A stretch of DNA of 64,000 nucleotides from Psychroflexus torquis ATCC 700755. GTDB lineage: Bacteria > Bacteroidota > Bacteroidia > Flavobacteriales > Flavobacteriaceae. This document shows, piece by piece, positions 55,350 through 64,000 of the stretch (positions are counted from its first letter, which is position 1; each line of letters opens with the position of its first letter). Location: assembly GCF_000153485.2 (NCBI RefSeq), contig NC_018721.1:1736001-1800000 (forward strand), read 5' to 3'. The position numbers were made by a program, and so were the translations under genes. The notes beneath the pieces are model-generated. The model worked only from the letters and a program-made list of their open reading frames with translations. It had not been told where the DNA came from and ran no database searches.

Positions 55350-56672
55350 TTATTTATAAATCGTATCTACAAATTCTTTATAAGTAACGTCCTTTTCTTC
55401 AATCTTCATTTTCTCCTTGTAAAGTCCAAGTAATTTTTGGACCATTACTTCCTCTGAAAACTGTTTTACCTGCTCTTGGTTTGACATCAAATTTTGAATA
55501 ATTCCGTCCATTTGATCTTCTGGAAAATCCATTTGACCAAATTGCATCATTTGCATTTTAATCTTTTCTTTGGCGACTTTCTTAACGTCCTCCATCTCGA
55601 CCCTGACATTGTTGTCTTTCGCTATTTTGGCTTCGATAAGCTGGTACTTAATACCTTTCTCACTCTTTTCGTATTCGTCTTTAGCCTCTTCGACTGTCAA
55701 TTTCTTTTCACCTTGTGTTTGCATCCACTTTTGAAGAAACTCTGAAGGTAAACTCATATTTGACTTTTCAATCAGGTGCTCTGTGACATCATTAAAAAAT
55801 TGCTGATCGCCTTGTTGCTGAAAAGTTTGCTTGGATTGTTCTGCTATTTTTTCTTTAGCTTCTTTTTCTGAAGAGACTTCTCCTTCACCAAAAGCTTTAT
55901 CAAACAGTTCTTGATTAAGTTCTGCTAGAATTTGTTCATTGATATCTTTGATCGTAAACGTCAAATCAACTTTTAAACCCTCAGCTTTATCTTTTTCTAT
56001 ACCGAGTTGAGTCGCTAAAGTATCCTCATCTTTAAAAAGTTTGCTAGATTTTAAAATAACTTGATCTCCTGCCTTTGCTCCTAAAAGTTCTTTTTGGTTG
56101 CTCTCTCCATCGAGATCTTCAACGTTGAAGGTGGCCTCATTTTCGATACCTTCTTCTTCATTGTGAAACGTTCCAACCACTGTAAAGTTTTCCTTCACTT
56201 CGTTATGGGGCTCGAGTTTCCCGTATTGACGCTGAATGGTTTTGAGTTGATTATCAATCATCTCCTCATCTGCAGAAATGTTGTAATACTTAACTGGACC
56301 TTCACCTTCCAAAGTGATATCAAATTTTGGGGCTAATCCTAATTCAAATTCAAAGTTATAATCGTCGGACTCCCAGTTTAATTCGTCTTGTGGTTTAGGG
56401 AGTGGATTTCCCAAAATTTCGAGCTTCTCTTTTGTGATATATGAGTTTAATGACTCTTGTAACAATTTATTGACTTCATCTACTAAAACAGATTTTCCAT
56501 ACTGTTTTTTTATCATACCCGTTGGGACCATTCCTTTTCTGAAACCAGGAATACTTGCTGTCTTACGATGGTCTTTAAGTACTTTTTCTACCTTTGGACT
56601 GTAATCGTTTTTTTCAATATTGATTTTGATGACAGAATTTAGTTGGTCTTTATCTTCTCTTGTTATCTTCAT
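55350..56672 (-). CDS. tig: Trigger factor
   Basis: 440 residues from ATG 56672 (MKITREDKDQLNSVIKINIEK), the family start; a reading frame start at 56726 would add 18 residues overlapping the promoter. Ribosome-binding signature in PGFRKGMVPTGMIKKQYG (Gly-Phe-Arg-Lys). The PPIase-like middle domain is much diverged (VVGTFHNEEEGIENEA), and a long helical C-terminal arm part follows. It helps nascent proteins fold at the tunnel exit. A good promoter lies upstream at 56696-56727. Confidence 0.93.
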   Translation of the reverse strand: MKITREDKDQLNSVIKINIEKNDYSPKVEKVLKDHRKTASIPGFRKGMVPTGMIKKQYGKSVLVDEVNKLLQESLNSYITKEKLEILGNPLPKPQDELNWESDDYNFEFELGLAPKFDITLEGEGPVKYYNISADEEMIDNQLKTIQRQYGKLEPHNEVKENFTVVGTFHNEEEGIENEATFNVEDLDGESNQKELLGAKAGDQVILKSSKLFKDEDTLATQLGIEKDKAEGLKVDLTFTIKDINEQILAELNQELFDKAFGEGEVSSEKEAKEKIAEQSKQTFQQQGDQQFFNDVTEHLIEKSNMSLPSEFLQKWMQTQGEKKLTVEEAKDEYEKSEKGIKYQLIEAKIAKDNNVRVEMEDVKKVAKEKIKMQMMQFGQMDFPEDQMDGIIQNLMSNQEQVKQFSEEVMVQKLLGLYKEKMKIEEKDVTYKEFVDTIYK

Positions 56673-56695
56673 TTTAAAGAATTTTTTTGAAAGTG

Positions 56696-56727
56696 CAAAA
56701 TTACAATTTATTTCACTGCTTACCAAG
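56696..56727 (-). promoter_or_regulatory. Bacteroidetes-type promoter of tig
   Basis: On the minus strand TTG (56726-56724) and TAATTTTG (56703-56696) are separated by 20 bp, matching TTG-N19-21-TAnnTTTG. It ends 24 bp before the tig ATG. MITE copy 5 begins 34 bp upstream. Confidence 0.75.
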
Positions 56728-56760
56728 TTTTTATGCTGAAGGCTAGAGTGTAAGGCTTTT

Positions 56761-56965
56761 ATACCAAATTAAATTTATAATGTCATATAAATTTAATTAT
56801 ACGACGACGTAGTTCAGCACAGGTTTTTTGATTGATTGAAGTTGAAAATAATTAGCATTGCCTTTGTTACGCTAATTATTTTGATAAAAAACAGGCGAAA
56901 AAAGCCTGTGTCGAATTCGTATCGGTAAAACGATTCATTACGACATTACAGGTTTTATTTGGCAT
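56761..56965. mobile_element. MITE copy 5, next to the tig promoter
   Basis: About 205 bp with left end ATACCAAATTAAATTTATAA, the inner segment caggttttttgattgattga ... aaaaaagcctgtg, and a slightly worn right end TTTATTTGGCAT. Long form. It lies between tig and the CPBP protease gene and breaks neither. Confidence 0.85.
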
Positions 56966-56983
56966 TACACTAAGCCTTAAATC

Positions 56984-57559
56984 TTATTCCATTTCAGAAG
57001 ACATCGATCTCGCTTCTTTTCTGAGTTTAATAAACATGATGACATCAAAAATAAAATGCGCAGCCATTGCCGAAAAAATATCAATGTAAAGCGTGAGATA
57101 GCCAAAGCCAGCAGAAATTAAAATCAAAAATACTCCATAGATAGATTTTTTCCAATCCTTTGTAGATATATAGCCGTGAAGAACAACAAAGAGTATAGCA
57201 GCCCACCATAACCCCATTAGAGGCTGAAGCGCTCCGCGGAATAAAATTTCTTCTCCTATACCCGCACATAGAGAATAGAATACTATATCAATCCACTGAA
57301 GATCTAAGCCTTTAAAAAGCCTAGCATAAAAAGCACTTGTTTCTTTTAACACAGGAAGTTTTAAAAGCAAAGCTCCTATAAGAGCCGCCAATGAACCAAA
57401 GCCAAGACCAATTGGAATAGAGGTGACGAGATGATCATAATTGAACATCTCGAAATAATCAACTTTATCTGAAAATGATAAAATAAAAAAAGCTATTCCG
57501 CTAAAGCCAAAAAGAGTAAATATGGACATGATAAGCATGGCCTTTTTGGTTACTACCAT
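56984..57559 (-). CDS. CPBP-family intramembrane metalloprotease (CAAX protease-like)
   Basis: 191 residues, several hydrophobic segments (LIMSIFTLFGFSGIAFFIL, SIPIGLGFGSLAALIGALLL). Motif 1 with the two Glu and Arg, GEEILFRGALQP, is present; motif 2 is represented by AAILFVVLHGY with the His, and the last by MAAHFIFDVIMF. Family members cut or modify membrane-bound peptides; bacterial roles vary (bacteriocin immunity, protein maturation). It is 15 bp downstream of the holin-like gene and likely co-transcribed. Confidence 0.85.
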   Translation of the reverse strand: MVVTKKAMLIMSIFTLFGFSGIAFFILSFSDKVDYFEMFNYDHLVTSIPIGLGFGSLAALIGALLLKLPVLKETSAFYARLFKGLDLQWIDIVFYSLCAGIGEEILFRGALQPLMGLWWAAILFVVLHGYISTKDWKKSIYGVFLILISAGFGYLTLYIDIFSAMAAHFIFDVIMFIKLRKEARSMSSEME

Positions 57560-57574
57560 TTATTAAAGTTTAGA

Positions 57575-57919
57575 TTATCTTTTACGCTGTGCAAGGGCGA
57601 ACACTATAGATTGAAAGAAAGAGAGTAAAATACTAAATAAAACTGCCCACCAAAATCCATCCACACGGAAGGCCTCTATAAGCCAGTCTGCCATTAGAAT
57701 GATAAATGCATTGATTGCCAGCAAGAACAAACCAAAGGTGACGACGGTGACTGGAAGGGTAAGAATCAATAAAATTGGCTTTATAAAGATGTTAAGTAGA
57801 GCAAGAATTGCAGCAACAACGATAGCCGTAAAAAAGTCGGCGACATACACCCCACCCAGAATATTGGATAGTATAAGGACGATAAGTCCTGTGAGAACAA
57901 TTTGAAGTAAGGTTTTCAT
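57575..57919 (-). CDS. Phage-holin-family membrane protein (PF04020 type)
   Basis: 114 residues with four hydrophobic segments (IVLTGLIVLILSNILGG, FFTAIVVAAILALLNIFIKPIL, VTFGLFLLAINAFIILMADWL, FWWAVLFSILLSFFQSIVFAL) and the conserved LNIFIKPILLILTLPVTVVTFGLF signature. This is a widespread small membrane protein; the name comes from phage homologues, and no phage genes are nearby. Function in the cell unknown. It is upstream of the CPBP gene, same direction. Confidence 0.88.
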   Translation of the reverse strand: MKTLLQIVLTGLIVLILSNILGGVYVADFFTAIVVAAILALLNIFIKPILLILTLPVTVVTFGLFLLAINAFIILMADWLIEAFRVDGFWWAVLFSILLSFFQSIVFALAQRKR

Positions 57920-57952
57920 AGGTCTGTTTTAAATCTTAAATTTCCTAATATA

Positions 57953-57993
57953 AAAAAAACTGCCTCAACAATTAAGTTGAAGCAGTTTTTTTA
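57953..57993. terminator. Bidirectional terminator
   Basis: ACTGCCTCAAC and GTTGAAGCAGT pair around a 5-base loop with one mismatch, with A/T runs on both sides. It ends the SGNH-OmpP1 transcript (minus strand) 15-50 bp after the SGNH stop. Confidence 0.8.
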
Positions 57994-58007
57994 CAATTTA
58001 GAAACAG

Positions 58008-59558
58008 TTAATTCACATTGTCACTCAAAGATATTGTTCCAAATTCTCCAACATTTACTTTTGGCAAGTTAGACCCATACGTTTGATTAATAGCTTCTAG
58101 AGTTTCATTAGCTATAAGAGCATAACCCCGTGGAGTTAAATGCACACCATCCAAAGAAAATCCTCCACCAGTAACAAAGTCTGAAGTAATAATTCCACCA
58201 GGAAAGCTTATGCCTTGTCCTACTCTATTTAATAAAGCGTCAGCGTCTACAAAAGCCAATCCATTAGCTTCTGCTAAAGACTGTATTGTAGAATTGTAAG
58301 AAAGTCTAGCATTAGAAATGGCGCTAAGTTCACTAGAGTCTAAAGCATCTTTATCGTCGATACCATTCACCGCCCCCAAAACCAATTGCGCTTGTTCTTG
58401 AGTGGGCGTTCCTCCTTGCTGAAGAATTCCTAAAACTTGCAAAACTGCTGGTGAAAGAGCTACAGAACCATAACCTTGTGCCAAAGCAGCTCGATTGATG
58501 GTTAAAAGTATAAGCTCACCCTCCTGCATTTGTCTAAATCCTAATGGATTAGTTTGAGTTACAGGAACATCAATTACAAAACGATTTGGACCTTCATTAA
58601 ATGCAATAGCATATTGAGCCGCTAGAGCTTGTGCTTGTGCTGGTGGCACTCCTTGCTGAATCAAGCCTTGAGTAAAAATTCCAGCAACTGCTTGGAAGAA
58701 GCCGGTCAAACTACCCGCTGAAGCTGCATCCAGAACCAAAGCGTTGTTTGGAACCGTTGTAAAAAATGGGATGTCGGTAACATTCGGAATATTATAAACA
58801 ACTCCTCCAGAAGCATTTGCATTCAATTCATTTATCAACTGATTATAAACACCTCCAAATACGTTAGGGTCTGTAATATCCGTACTTCCATAAGTTGAAG
58901 GATCTAAATTTCCAGCTTGGTCAACACCTGTCCCTCCACTAGTAGCATAACCTAAGATATCATTATTTCCAATCCAAAGCGAAAAGAAACTAGGGTTTTG
59001 AGCTACAGCATCTGCAAGGACCGTCGTCGTTTCTGAAGTAGAAAATCTTACGAAATAAGGGTTAGACTGAGAGGGTAATCCTGCAGCAGCTCCATAACCA
59101 GGCGCCGCTAGATGGAAACTTTTTGCACCAGGGACTCCCATATTATTAAAAGGTCCCGATAATTTGTTGGTGATTTCAGTTTGAGGAGTTCCTGCAATTA
59201 TTGCTGGTGCTGGACTACCTGAAACAGTAGATAACACCAATCGATTATTAGCAATTTGGACTCCATTCAAAAGTAAGCCTCCTAAATTATCAGCCATTAA
59301 AGGCTGTGTAAACTCACCACCTCCTAAGAGTTTAAATTGACCAGCAAGAATATTAGGGTAAGAGTTTTGCTGTCCTTTTATGTAAAGTGCATTGTCTGCA
59401 AATCCTGCAGTTAACGAATTCCCTAGAGAAACATAGTTAGAGAAATCAGCTTCACCAGCGGTGTAGACTTCGTTTTCTTCGATTGCATCATCAAATTCTG
59501 GTTCACAAGACAGAAGTCCTATAGCTAGAAACGGTAAATATTTTATATAGTTTTTCAT
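58008..59558 (-). CDS. SGNH/GDSL-type hydrolase lipoprotein
   Basis: 516 residues. Lipoprotein signal MKNYIKYLPFLAIGLLSC with Cys at position 18. SGNH blocks: FSNYVSLGNSLTAGFAD (block I Ser, here GNSL instead of GDSL), GAKSFHLAAPGY (Gly), FFSLWIGNNDILGYA (Asn, GNND) and LDGVHLTPRGYALIAN (Asp and His). These would cut ester bonds of lipids or glycans at the outer membrane. It lies 9 bp after the OmpP1-type gene, a pairing common in Flavobacteriaceae, so a joint role in uptake of lipid-like compounds is likely (inference). Confidence 0.87.
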   Translation of the reverse strand: MKNYIKYLPFLAIGLLSCEPEFDDAIEENEVYTAGEADFSNYVSLGNSLTAGFADNALYIKGQQNSYPNILAGQFKLLGGGEFTQPLMADNLGGLLLNGVQIANNRLVLSTVSGSPAPAIIAGTPQTEITNKLSGPFNNMGVPGAKSFHLAAPGYGAAAGLPSQSNPYFVRFSTSETTTVLADAVAQNPSFFSLWIGNNDILGYATSGGTGVDQAGNLDPSTYGSTDITDPNVFGGVYNQLINELNANASGGVVYNIPNVTDIPFFTTVPNNALVLDAASAGSLTGFFQAVAGIFTQGLIQQGVPPAQAQALAAQYAIAFNEGPNRFVIDVPVTQTNPLGFRQMQEGELILLTINRAALAQGYGSVALSPAVLQVLGILQQGGTPTQEQAQLVLGAVNGIDDKDALDSSELSAISNARLSYNSTIQSLAEANGLAFVDADALLNRVGQGISFPGGIITSDFVTGGGFSLDGVHLTPRGYALIANETLEAINQTYGSNLPKVNVGEFGTISLSDNVN

Positions 59559-59567
59559 TGTCTTTAA

Positions 59568-60824
59568 TTATAGTTTATAAGTCACTCCTAAACCTGGTAA
59601 GAATGCATTTGATTTGTAGGTTCCACTAAAAGGGACGCTTTGTCCATTTTCAAGGTATGAGTCATAAGAGGCATCTACTTCTTGGAATCTTAAGTACAGA
59701 AAAGAAGCATCTATAGCAAGCTTTTCAGAGACCTGAAAAGACAAACCTGCTGTATAACCATTTCCATCATTTCTTGGAGTTTCTGGCGCAAAAAATCCAG
59801 CTTGAACTGGAGATTCATCAAAATAATAACCCGCTCTCAACGTCACATTGTCTGTTGCTTTATATTGAGCACCAAATCTATAGATAGAAGCATTTTTGTA
59901 GTTCCTTGGATTAATAGACGTTGGAACATTTGGATTTCCAAATTCAATGTCTAGAGAGTTATAAACATCCCAGAAGGCTCTCTGATAATCAAAGGCAAAT
60001 AACCATTTTTCATTAGGCTCGTAAGCAAACCCAATGGTTAACTCAGCTGGAAGTGGCAAAGTGGCATTAAAGGTAGTTGTGCCGTTTTGAGGAGTTAATG
60101 CCGAGTTTGGGAAATTACTAAAGACTGCCTCACCTCCCTCAGCATTCAAGAGTATTTCGGATCTGTAATTAAATCCAATTCTCAATTCTTTAACAGGAGT
60201 AAACATAAAACTTCCACTCCATCCTGTATTGCTTACTCCAGTGTCGTCTACGGTAATATTAGATCTGTTTCCTTGCTCATCGGTAAGAGTACGGCTGGCA
60301 TTTCTATTGAAATTGACATTACCTGTCACAAAAATAGGCCCACCTCCTATACTAAAATGCTCGGATAGCTTTATTGAAACTAAGGGCTGTATAAAGATAG
60401 CTGCTAAATTAATATCATTGACCAAGTGAGAACCTGCCCAATCTGGCTCCCACTCTACAGAGCTTCCATAGGGAGTCGTTACCGATAAACCTAAACTTAT
60501 CCATTCATTGACTTTATAAGCCGCATGAAGGTAAAACGGTGTTCCTGCACCCTGCTGGGTTTCTGCAAATTGCCCAGTAGACCTATTTTGCCATTTCACA
60601 TTAGAGAAGACACCTGTTACCCCGGCAGAAACCGTGAATTTGTCTTCCAAATAAACCATTCCTGATGGATTGAAAAATGCAATTTCCGCACTATTTACAA
60701 CACCTACACCAGCATGACCCATCGCTAAAGCGCGCTGCCCTTGGGCTGCTACTCGATAGCCTCCTGCATAGACTGAAGCTGATGCAAAAATTAAAAGCAT
60801 TCCTGAAATTAAAAAGTTCTTCAT
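59568..60824 (-). CDS. Outer-membrane transport protein, OmpP1/FadL family
   Basis: 418 residues from ATG 60824, giving a signal peptide (MKNFLISGMLLIFASASVYAG); a reading frame start at 60875 adds 17 residues in front of it. Family marks: GGYRVAAQGQRALAMGHAGVGVV..AEIAFFNPSGMVYL at the start (the hatch domain with the NPA/NPS motif), then beta-barrel strands and the aromatic end NAFLPGLGVTYKL. FadL-type channels pass long-chain fatty acids and other hydrophobic compounds. It shares a transcript with the SGNH lipoprotein. Confidence 0.9.
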   Translation of the reverse strand: MKNFLISGMLLIFASASVYAGGYRVAAQGQRALAMGHAGVGVVNSAEIAFFNPSGMVYLEDKFTVSAGVTGVFSNVKWQNRSTGQFAETQQGAGTPFYLHAAYKVNEWISLGLSVTTPYGSSVEWEPDWAGSHLVNDINLAAIFIQPLVSIKLSEHFSIGGGPIFVTGNVNFNRNASRTLTDEQGNRSNITVDDTGVSNTGWSGSFMFTPVKELRIGFNYRSEILLNAEGGEAVFSNFPNSALTPQNGTTTFNATLPLPAELTIGFAYEPNEKWLFAFDYQRAFWDVYNSLDIEFGNPNVPTSINPRNYKNASIYRFGAQYKATDNVTLRAGYYFDESPVQAGFFAPETPRNDGNGYTAGLSFQVSEKLAIDASFLYLRFQEVDASYDSYLENGQSVPFSGTYKSNAFLPGLGVTYKL

Positions 60825-60926
60825 ATCAATTTTGTTTAATTGTGAATTTCTAAAATTACAAATCAAATTTATCATTTATTAATAATTTCACACCATAAAT
60901 TTAAAATATTATGCATGCATTGTAAA

Positions 60927-61697
60927 TTAGTTTGTTTTCAAAAATTCTAAACTGGCTTGAAGGAAGTCCTCCCTTTTTTCTGCATGCACCCAATGACCTG
61001 AATTTTTAATGACTTTCATCTCAAAATTTTCAAAATGAGAAGCTGTATCTTTTTCATCTTCTTCTTGGATATAGTCTGAATTCCCTCCTTTTAAAAACAA
61101 GGTCTCTCCTGCATATTTTGAATTTTGCGGTAAACCTTTCCCCACTTCTTCTATATTGTCTTTTAGAGCTTGTAGGTTTATTCTAAGGTTGAGTTCGTCT
61201 TGCGTCTTCCAATACAGATTTTTTAAAAGAAATTGTCTTACTGCTTTTAAAGAAATATACTTAGCCAGAAGCTCATCCGCATCACTTCTAGAGGTTAGTT
61301 TAGCTTTAGAAACTTGGGTTAAACCCTCCAAAATTTGCTGGTGATGTTGTGGATAATATTTTGGGGCAATATCTACAATGATCAGTTTATTAAGACTCTC
61401 TGGATGTAAGGTAGCAAAGCGCATAGCAACTTTCCCTCCCATAGAATGACCAATAATAGAGACCTTTTCTAAATATTTATCCTCAAGATATTCCTTAAGG
61501 TCTTCGGCCATGAGTTCATAACTAAAAGCTGTGTCATGAGGACTTCTTCCATGATTTCTTTGATCGACAAGATGCACCTCAAACCCTTCTTTGTCGTAGG
61601 CATTGGCTAATGTTTTCCAATTATCGCCCATCCCCAAAAACCCGTGTAAAATAATAAGAGGCTTACCCTTTCCTTTTATTTTTGAATGTAACTTCAT
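60927..61697 (-). CDS. Alpha/beta-hydrolase (YbfF-like esterase)
   Basis: 256 residues. HGFLGMGDNWKTLA near the start forms the oxyanion hole, the nucleophile elbow is G-H-S-M-G-G (about residue 84), and the catalytic His is in KNSGHWVHAEK. It matches the small esterases next to pdxJ in many flavobacteria. Substrate unknown; acyl-ester cleavage is the family activity. It follows pdxJ with adjoining stop and start (61698/61697), so it is part of the pdxJ transcript. Confidence 0.88.
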   Translation of the reverse strand: MKLHSKIKGKGKPLIILHGFLGMGDNWKTLANAYDKEGFEVHLVDQRNHGRSPHDTAFSYELMAEDLKEYLEDKYLEKVSIIGHSMGGKVAMRFATLHPESLNKLIIVDIAPKYYPQHHQQILEGLTQVSKAKLTSRSDADELLAKYISLKAVRQFLLKNLYWKTQDELNLRINLQALKDNIEEVGKGLPQNSKYAGETLFLKGGNSDYIQEEDEKDTASHFENFEMKVIKNSGHWVHAEKREDFLQASLEFLKTN

Positions 61698-62411
61698 TTA
61701 GCTTAGTTTTTTTAGATAAGATTTAACCACAACTTCCAATCCATCATATAGGGCTTCTGAAATTAAAGCATGACCGATAGAAACTTCGTCTAGGAAAGGA
61801 ATCGTCTGAGCAAAGTATTCAATATTCTCAAGTGAAAGATCGTGCCCAGCATTGATCCCTAAGCCTAGACTTTTCGCTTCTTCAGCACATTTTAAATAAG
61901 GTGCAATCGCTTTTTCCTTATCTTTAATGTATCCTTGAGCATAAGCCTCAGTGAAGAGTTCTACTCTATCGGCCCCTACTTCGGCGGCCCCTTGAATCAT
62001 TTGCAAAGAAGGATCGACGAAAACTGAAGTTCTTATGCCATGAGCTTTAAATTCTGAAATTACCTCCTTCAAGAAATCCTTATGCTTTATAGTGTCCCAT
62101 CCAGCGTTGGAAGTTAAAACATCTTCCCCATCTGGGACCAAAGTCACCTGAGCGGGTTTAGCGTCTAGAACTAAAGCTATAAACTTCTGGTTAGGATTCC
62201 CTTCAATATTGAATTCGGTTTTAATCACTTTGGTTAGTTCATTAACATCGGCATATCGTATATGACGCTCATCTGGCCTTGGGTGAACCGTAATCCCTTG
62301 AGCTCCAAAAGACTCTAAATTTTTTGCAGATTCAACCACATTAGGGGTATCTCCTCCTCTAGCATTTCTAAGAGTCGCAATTTTATTGATATTAACACTT
62401 AATCGTATCAT
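61698..62411 (-). CDS. pdxJ: Pyridoxine 5'-phosphate synthase
   Basis: 237 residues, normal length. TIM barrel: LSVNINKIATLRNARGG, ITVHPRPDERHIR, FNIEGNPN, VTLVPD, RVELFTEAYA and LGINAGHDLSLENI. It joins 1-deoxyxylulose-5-phosphate with 3-amino-2-oxopropyl phosphate to make pyridoxine phosphate in the cytoplasm. First gene of a two-gene unit with the hydrolase. On the minus strand TATTTTTG (62433-62426) fits the -7 consensus 14 bp before the start. It is divergent from the CBS gene. Confidence 0.96.
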   Translation of the reverse strand: MIRLSVNINKIATLRNARGGDTPNVVESAKNLESFGAQGITVHPRPDERHIRYADVNELTKVIKTEFNIEGNPNQKFIALVLDAKPAQVTLVPDGEDVLTSNAGWDTIKHKDFLKEVISEFKAHGIRTSVFVDPSLQMIQGAAEVGADRVELFTEAYAQGYIKDKEKAIAPYLKCAEEAKSLGLGINAGHDLSLENIEYFAQTIPFLDEVSIGHALISEALYDGLEVVVKSYLKKLS

Positions 62412-62490
62412 TGTTAGTTTTTAAACAAAAATACAATCAAATACGAGACTTTGCTTTGATTTTACGTATTTTGCATGAAAAGATCATCTT

Positions 62491-63147
62491 ATGATTTGGC
62501 AAAATTTAATTGACAAAACCCTACAGCCTCTAGATATATCGAATTCAATTTCAGAAGTGAAGTCGGTTTTCAAGACCTCAACATTCAATCATCTTCCCGT
62601 CTTTAAGAAAGGCGTTTTTAAAGGAAGTATTAATATAGATGACTTGATCGATTTAGATAAAGACGCACCACTTTCGGAATTTAAATACCTGATAGAAGTT
62701 TTTTATGCGGAAGCACATAAAACCAACTTAGACCTTATCCATGAGTTTGCTAATCATCAGACCAACATGTTGCCCATTTTAGACCAAGATAAAAACTACA
62801 TTGGCGTAATGAAGCTTGAGGATGTTTTGGATTTATTTGGGGAAAGTCCTTTTGTAGCTAACGAAGGGGAAGTCATGATCTTAAGAAAAGAGAGAACCAA
62901 ATTCTCTTTTAGTGAAGTCGCTCAACTTATTGAAACTCTTAATGCGAAGTTATCTGGCATGTATGTGAGTTATCTCTCCAAAGATGTCGTTGAAATTACT
63001 GTAAAAGTAGAACACCAGAGTATCAATGAAATCCTACAAACCTTTAGACGTTACGATTATCAAATTGCTAGCGAACATCCCGAGGACCTCTTTACGGAGG
63101 ACCTTAAAGAACATTCAGACTATCTCAATAAATATTTAGACATATAG
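62491..63147 (+). CDS. CBS-domain protein
   Basis: 218 residues. Two CBS motifs: SISEVKSVFKTSTFNHLPVFKKGVFKGSI near 20-50 and LDLIHEFANHQTNMLPILDQDKNYIGVMKLEDVL near 85-120. They are followed by an ACT-like part (SPFVANEGEVMILRKERTKFSFSEVAQLIE). CBS pairs bind adenosyl compounds. Its position just before nadK (12-bp gap) is conserved in flavobacteria and suggests one operon, perhaps sensing adenine nucleotides; that is inference. Confidence 0.88.
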   Translation: MIWQNLIDKTLQPLDISNSISEVKSVFKTSTFNHLPVFKKGVFKGSINIDDLIDLDKDAPLSEFKYLIEVFYAEAHKTNLDLIHEFANHQTNMLPILDQDKNYIGVMKLEDVLDLFGESPFVANEGEVMILRKERTKFSFSEVAQLIETLNAKLSGMYVSYLSKDVVEITVKVEHQSINEILQTFRRYDYQIASEHPEDLFTEDLKEHSDYLNKYLDI

Positions 63148-63159
63148 CTTAAGTAAATC

Positions 63160-64000
63160 ATGGTGAAACACGTCGCTATTTTTGGCCAATCTTTTAATCT
63201 GGAAACTGAAAAGTACCTCCTTCAACTACTTGATGTCCTCAATGAACATCATATAAGTATAGTCATCGAGCAAGACTACTTTAGACTACTGAAGAAAGAG
63301 AAACCTATCCCCGAAATCAATAGCTTAAAAACATTTGCATCTCTTGATAAAACCATAGATTTATTTTTTACCATAGGTGGAGATGGTACTATTCTGTCGG
63401 CGGTAAAGTTTGTAAAAGATCTCAAAATTCCTATTATAGGTATCAACACTGGCAGGCTAGGATTTTTGGCTACTGTTCATAAAAACGAAATTAAAAAAAG
63501 CATAGAGGAAATTCTAGACGAAAAATACACAGTTTCGGAGCGGTCTGTCCTGGAAGTCTGCTGCGAATCTCAAGAGGGCGCTTTGCATTCTTTTCCTTTT
63601 GCCCTTAACGATATTGCCGTGAGCCGAAAGGAAACAACTTCTATGATCACCATTGAGACTTGGTTGAATGATGAATTCCTCAATGCATACTGGTCTGATG
63701 GTATTATTATTTCAACGCCAACGGGCTCCACGGGGTACTCTTTAAGTTGTGGAGGGCCCATTATTACACCTCAAACCAAAAGTTTCGTCATCACTCCCAT
63801 CGCACCACATAATTTAAATGCCAGACCTCTAGTTATCCCCGATGATTTAGAAATAAAGTTGAAAATTTCAGGCAGAGAAGATCAATATCTGATTTCTTTG
63901 GACTCTAGGTTAGCCAGTTTGGACAAAGACACCATTGTGCGGATCAAAAAAGCTGACTTCAAGATTAAACTTGTTTGGCTATTTAGCGATAGCTTTATTA
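63160..64000 (+). CDS. nadK: NAD kinase (3' end outside window)
   Basis: 280 codons seen from ATG 63160, open to the right edge; a full protein is about 290-295 residues, so only the tail is missing. It starts MVKHVAIFGQSFNLETEKYL. The ATP/NAD site has FFTIGGDGTILSAV with the GGDGT motif, INTGRLGFLAT, NDIAVSRKE with the NE/D motif, and STPTGSTGYSLSCGGPII. It phosphorylates NAD to NADP in the cytoplasm. Follows the CBS gene in the usual flavobacterial order. Confidence 0.95.
   Translation, partial: MVKHVAIFGQSFNLETEKYLLQLLDVLNEHHISIVIEQDYFRLLKKEKPIPEINSLKTFASLDKTIDLFFTIGGDGTILSAVKFVKDLKIPIIGINTGRLGFLATVHKNEIKKSIEEILDEKYTVSERSVLEVCCESQEGALHSFPFALNDIAVSRKETTSMITIETWLNDEFLNAYWSDGIIISTPTGSTGYSLSCGGPIITPQTKSFVITPIAPHNLNARPLVIPDDLEIKLKISGREDQYLISLDSRLASLDKDTIVRIKKADFKIKLVWLFSDSFI

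Noticed and set aside
57575..57919. Holin-family gene as a sign of a prophage
   Set aside because: No lysin, integrase or structural phage gene nearby; this family is common as a chromosomal membrane protein.

Overview
The window is low-GC chromosomal DNA of a member of the Bacteroidetes, most likely the family Flavobacteriaceae. The evidence is a large secreted protein with a type IX secretion (T9SS) C-terminal sorting domain, a DnaE polymerase with a fused N-terminal proofreading exonuclease, promoters of the Bacteroidetes type (TTG ... TAnnTTTG), a tricorn-type protease, an OmpP1/FadL porin beside an SGNH lipoprotein, and the pdxJ - hydrolase // CBS - nadK order usual in flavobacteria. The very high repeat load and many broken genes recall Psychroflexus-like genomes, but the genus is a guess.

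Region 1 (1-23,000) is a decaying surface-polysaccharide region. Sugar-nucleotide genes on the minus strand (rfbA, rfbB, a UDP-glucuronate-type 4-epimerase, a 5'-truncated fcl, and two almost identical ugd copies), an ABC exporter running off the left edge, two AAA_14/DUF4143-type ATPases, a MazEF-like toxin-antitoxin pair and a four-helix-bundle (S23-type) gene are separated by kilobases of dispersed palindromic repeats. Fossils can be recognised between them: a second ABC exporter (3022-3532), an N-terminal four-helix-bundle fragment (1776-1858) and a 52-bp fcl fragment (9505-9556). The repeats form families that recur in set orders, sometimes as 138-140 bp tandem arrays, and carry smaller hairpins inserted inside larger ones. 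One junction is a 64-bp perfect palindrome.

Region 2 (23,000-42,300) has long plus-strand genes for a secreted zinc metalloprotease and a secreted tricorn protease, a small outer-membrane protein, and a 1930-residue T9SS cargo protein on the minus strand. It is also where transposons collect: a dead IS630-family element, five copies of a MITE whose ends match that IS630, an IS1595-family element inserted in one MITE with an 8-bp target duplication, a second IS1595-type transposase in ruins that holds another MITE, and an IS5-type remnant. One MITE interrupts an XRE-type regulator gene next to a broken DUF2975 gene.

Region 3 (42,300-64,000) is mostly housekeeping: dnaE; a REP-associated tyrosine transposase between two REP clusters; an overlapping four-gene phenylalanine/tyrosine operon (pheA - aminotransferase - tyrA - DAHP synthase/chorismate mutase); an M24 peptidase; tig - clpP - clpX; small membrane proteins; an SGNH lipoprotein and OmpP1-type porin; an esterase-like hydrolase and pdxJ; and, divergently, a CBS-domain gene and nadK, cut by the right edge. 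The aromatic operon is preceded by a 20-codon reading frame rich in Phe and Tyr, a Rho-independent terminator, and a segment able to pair with the terminator's first arm. This looks like a complete ribosome-mediated attenuator and is the most interesting new element seen.
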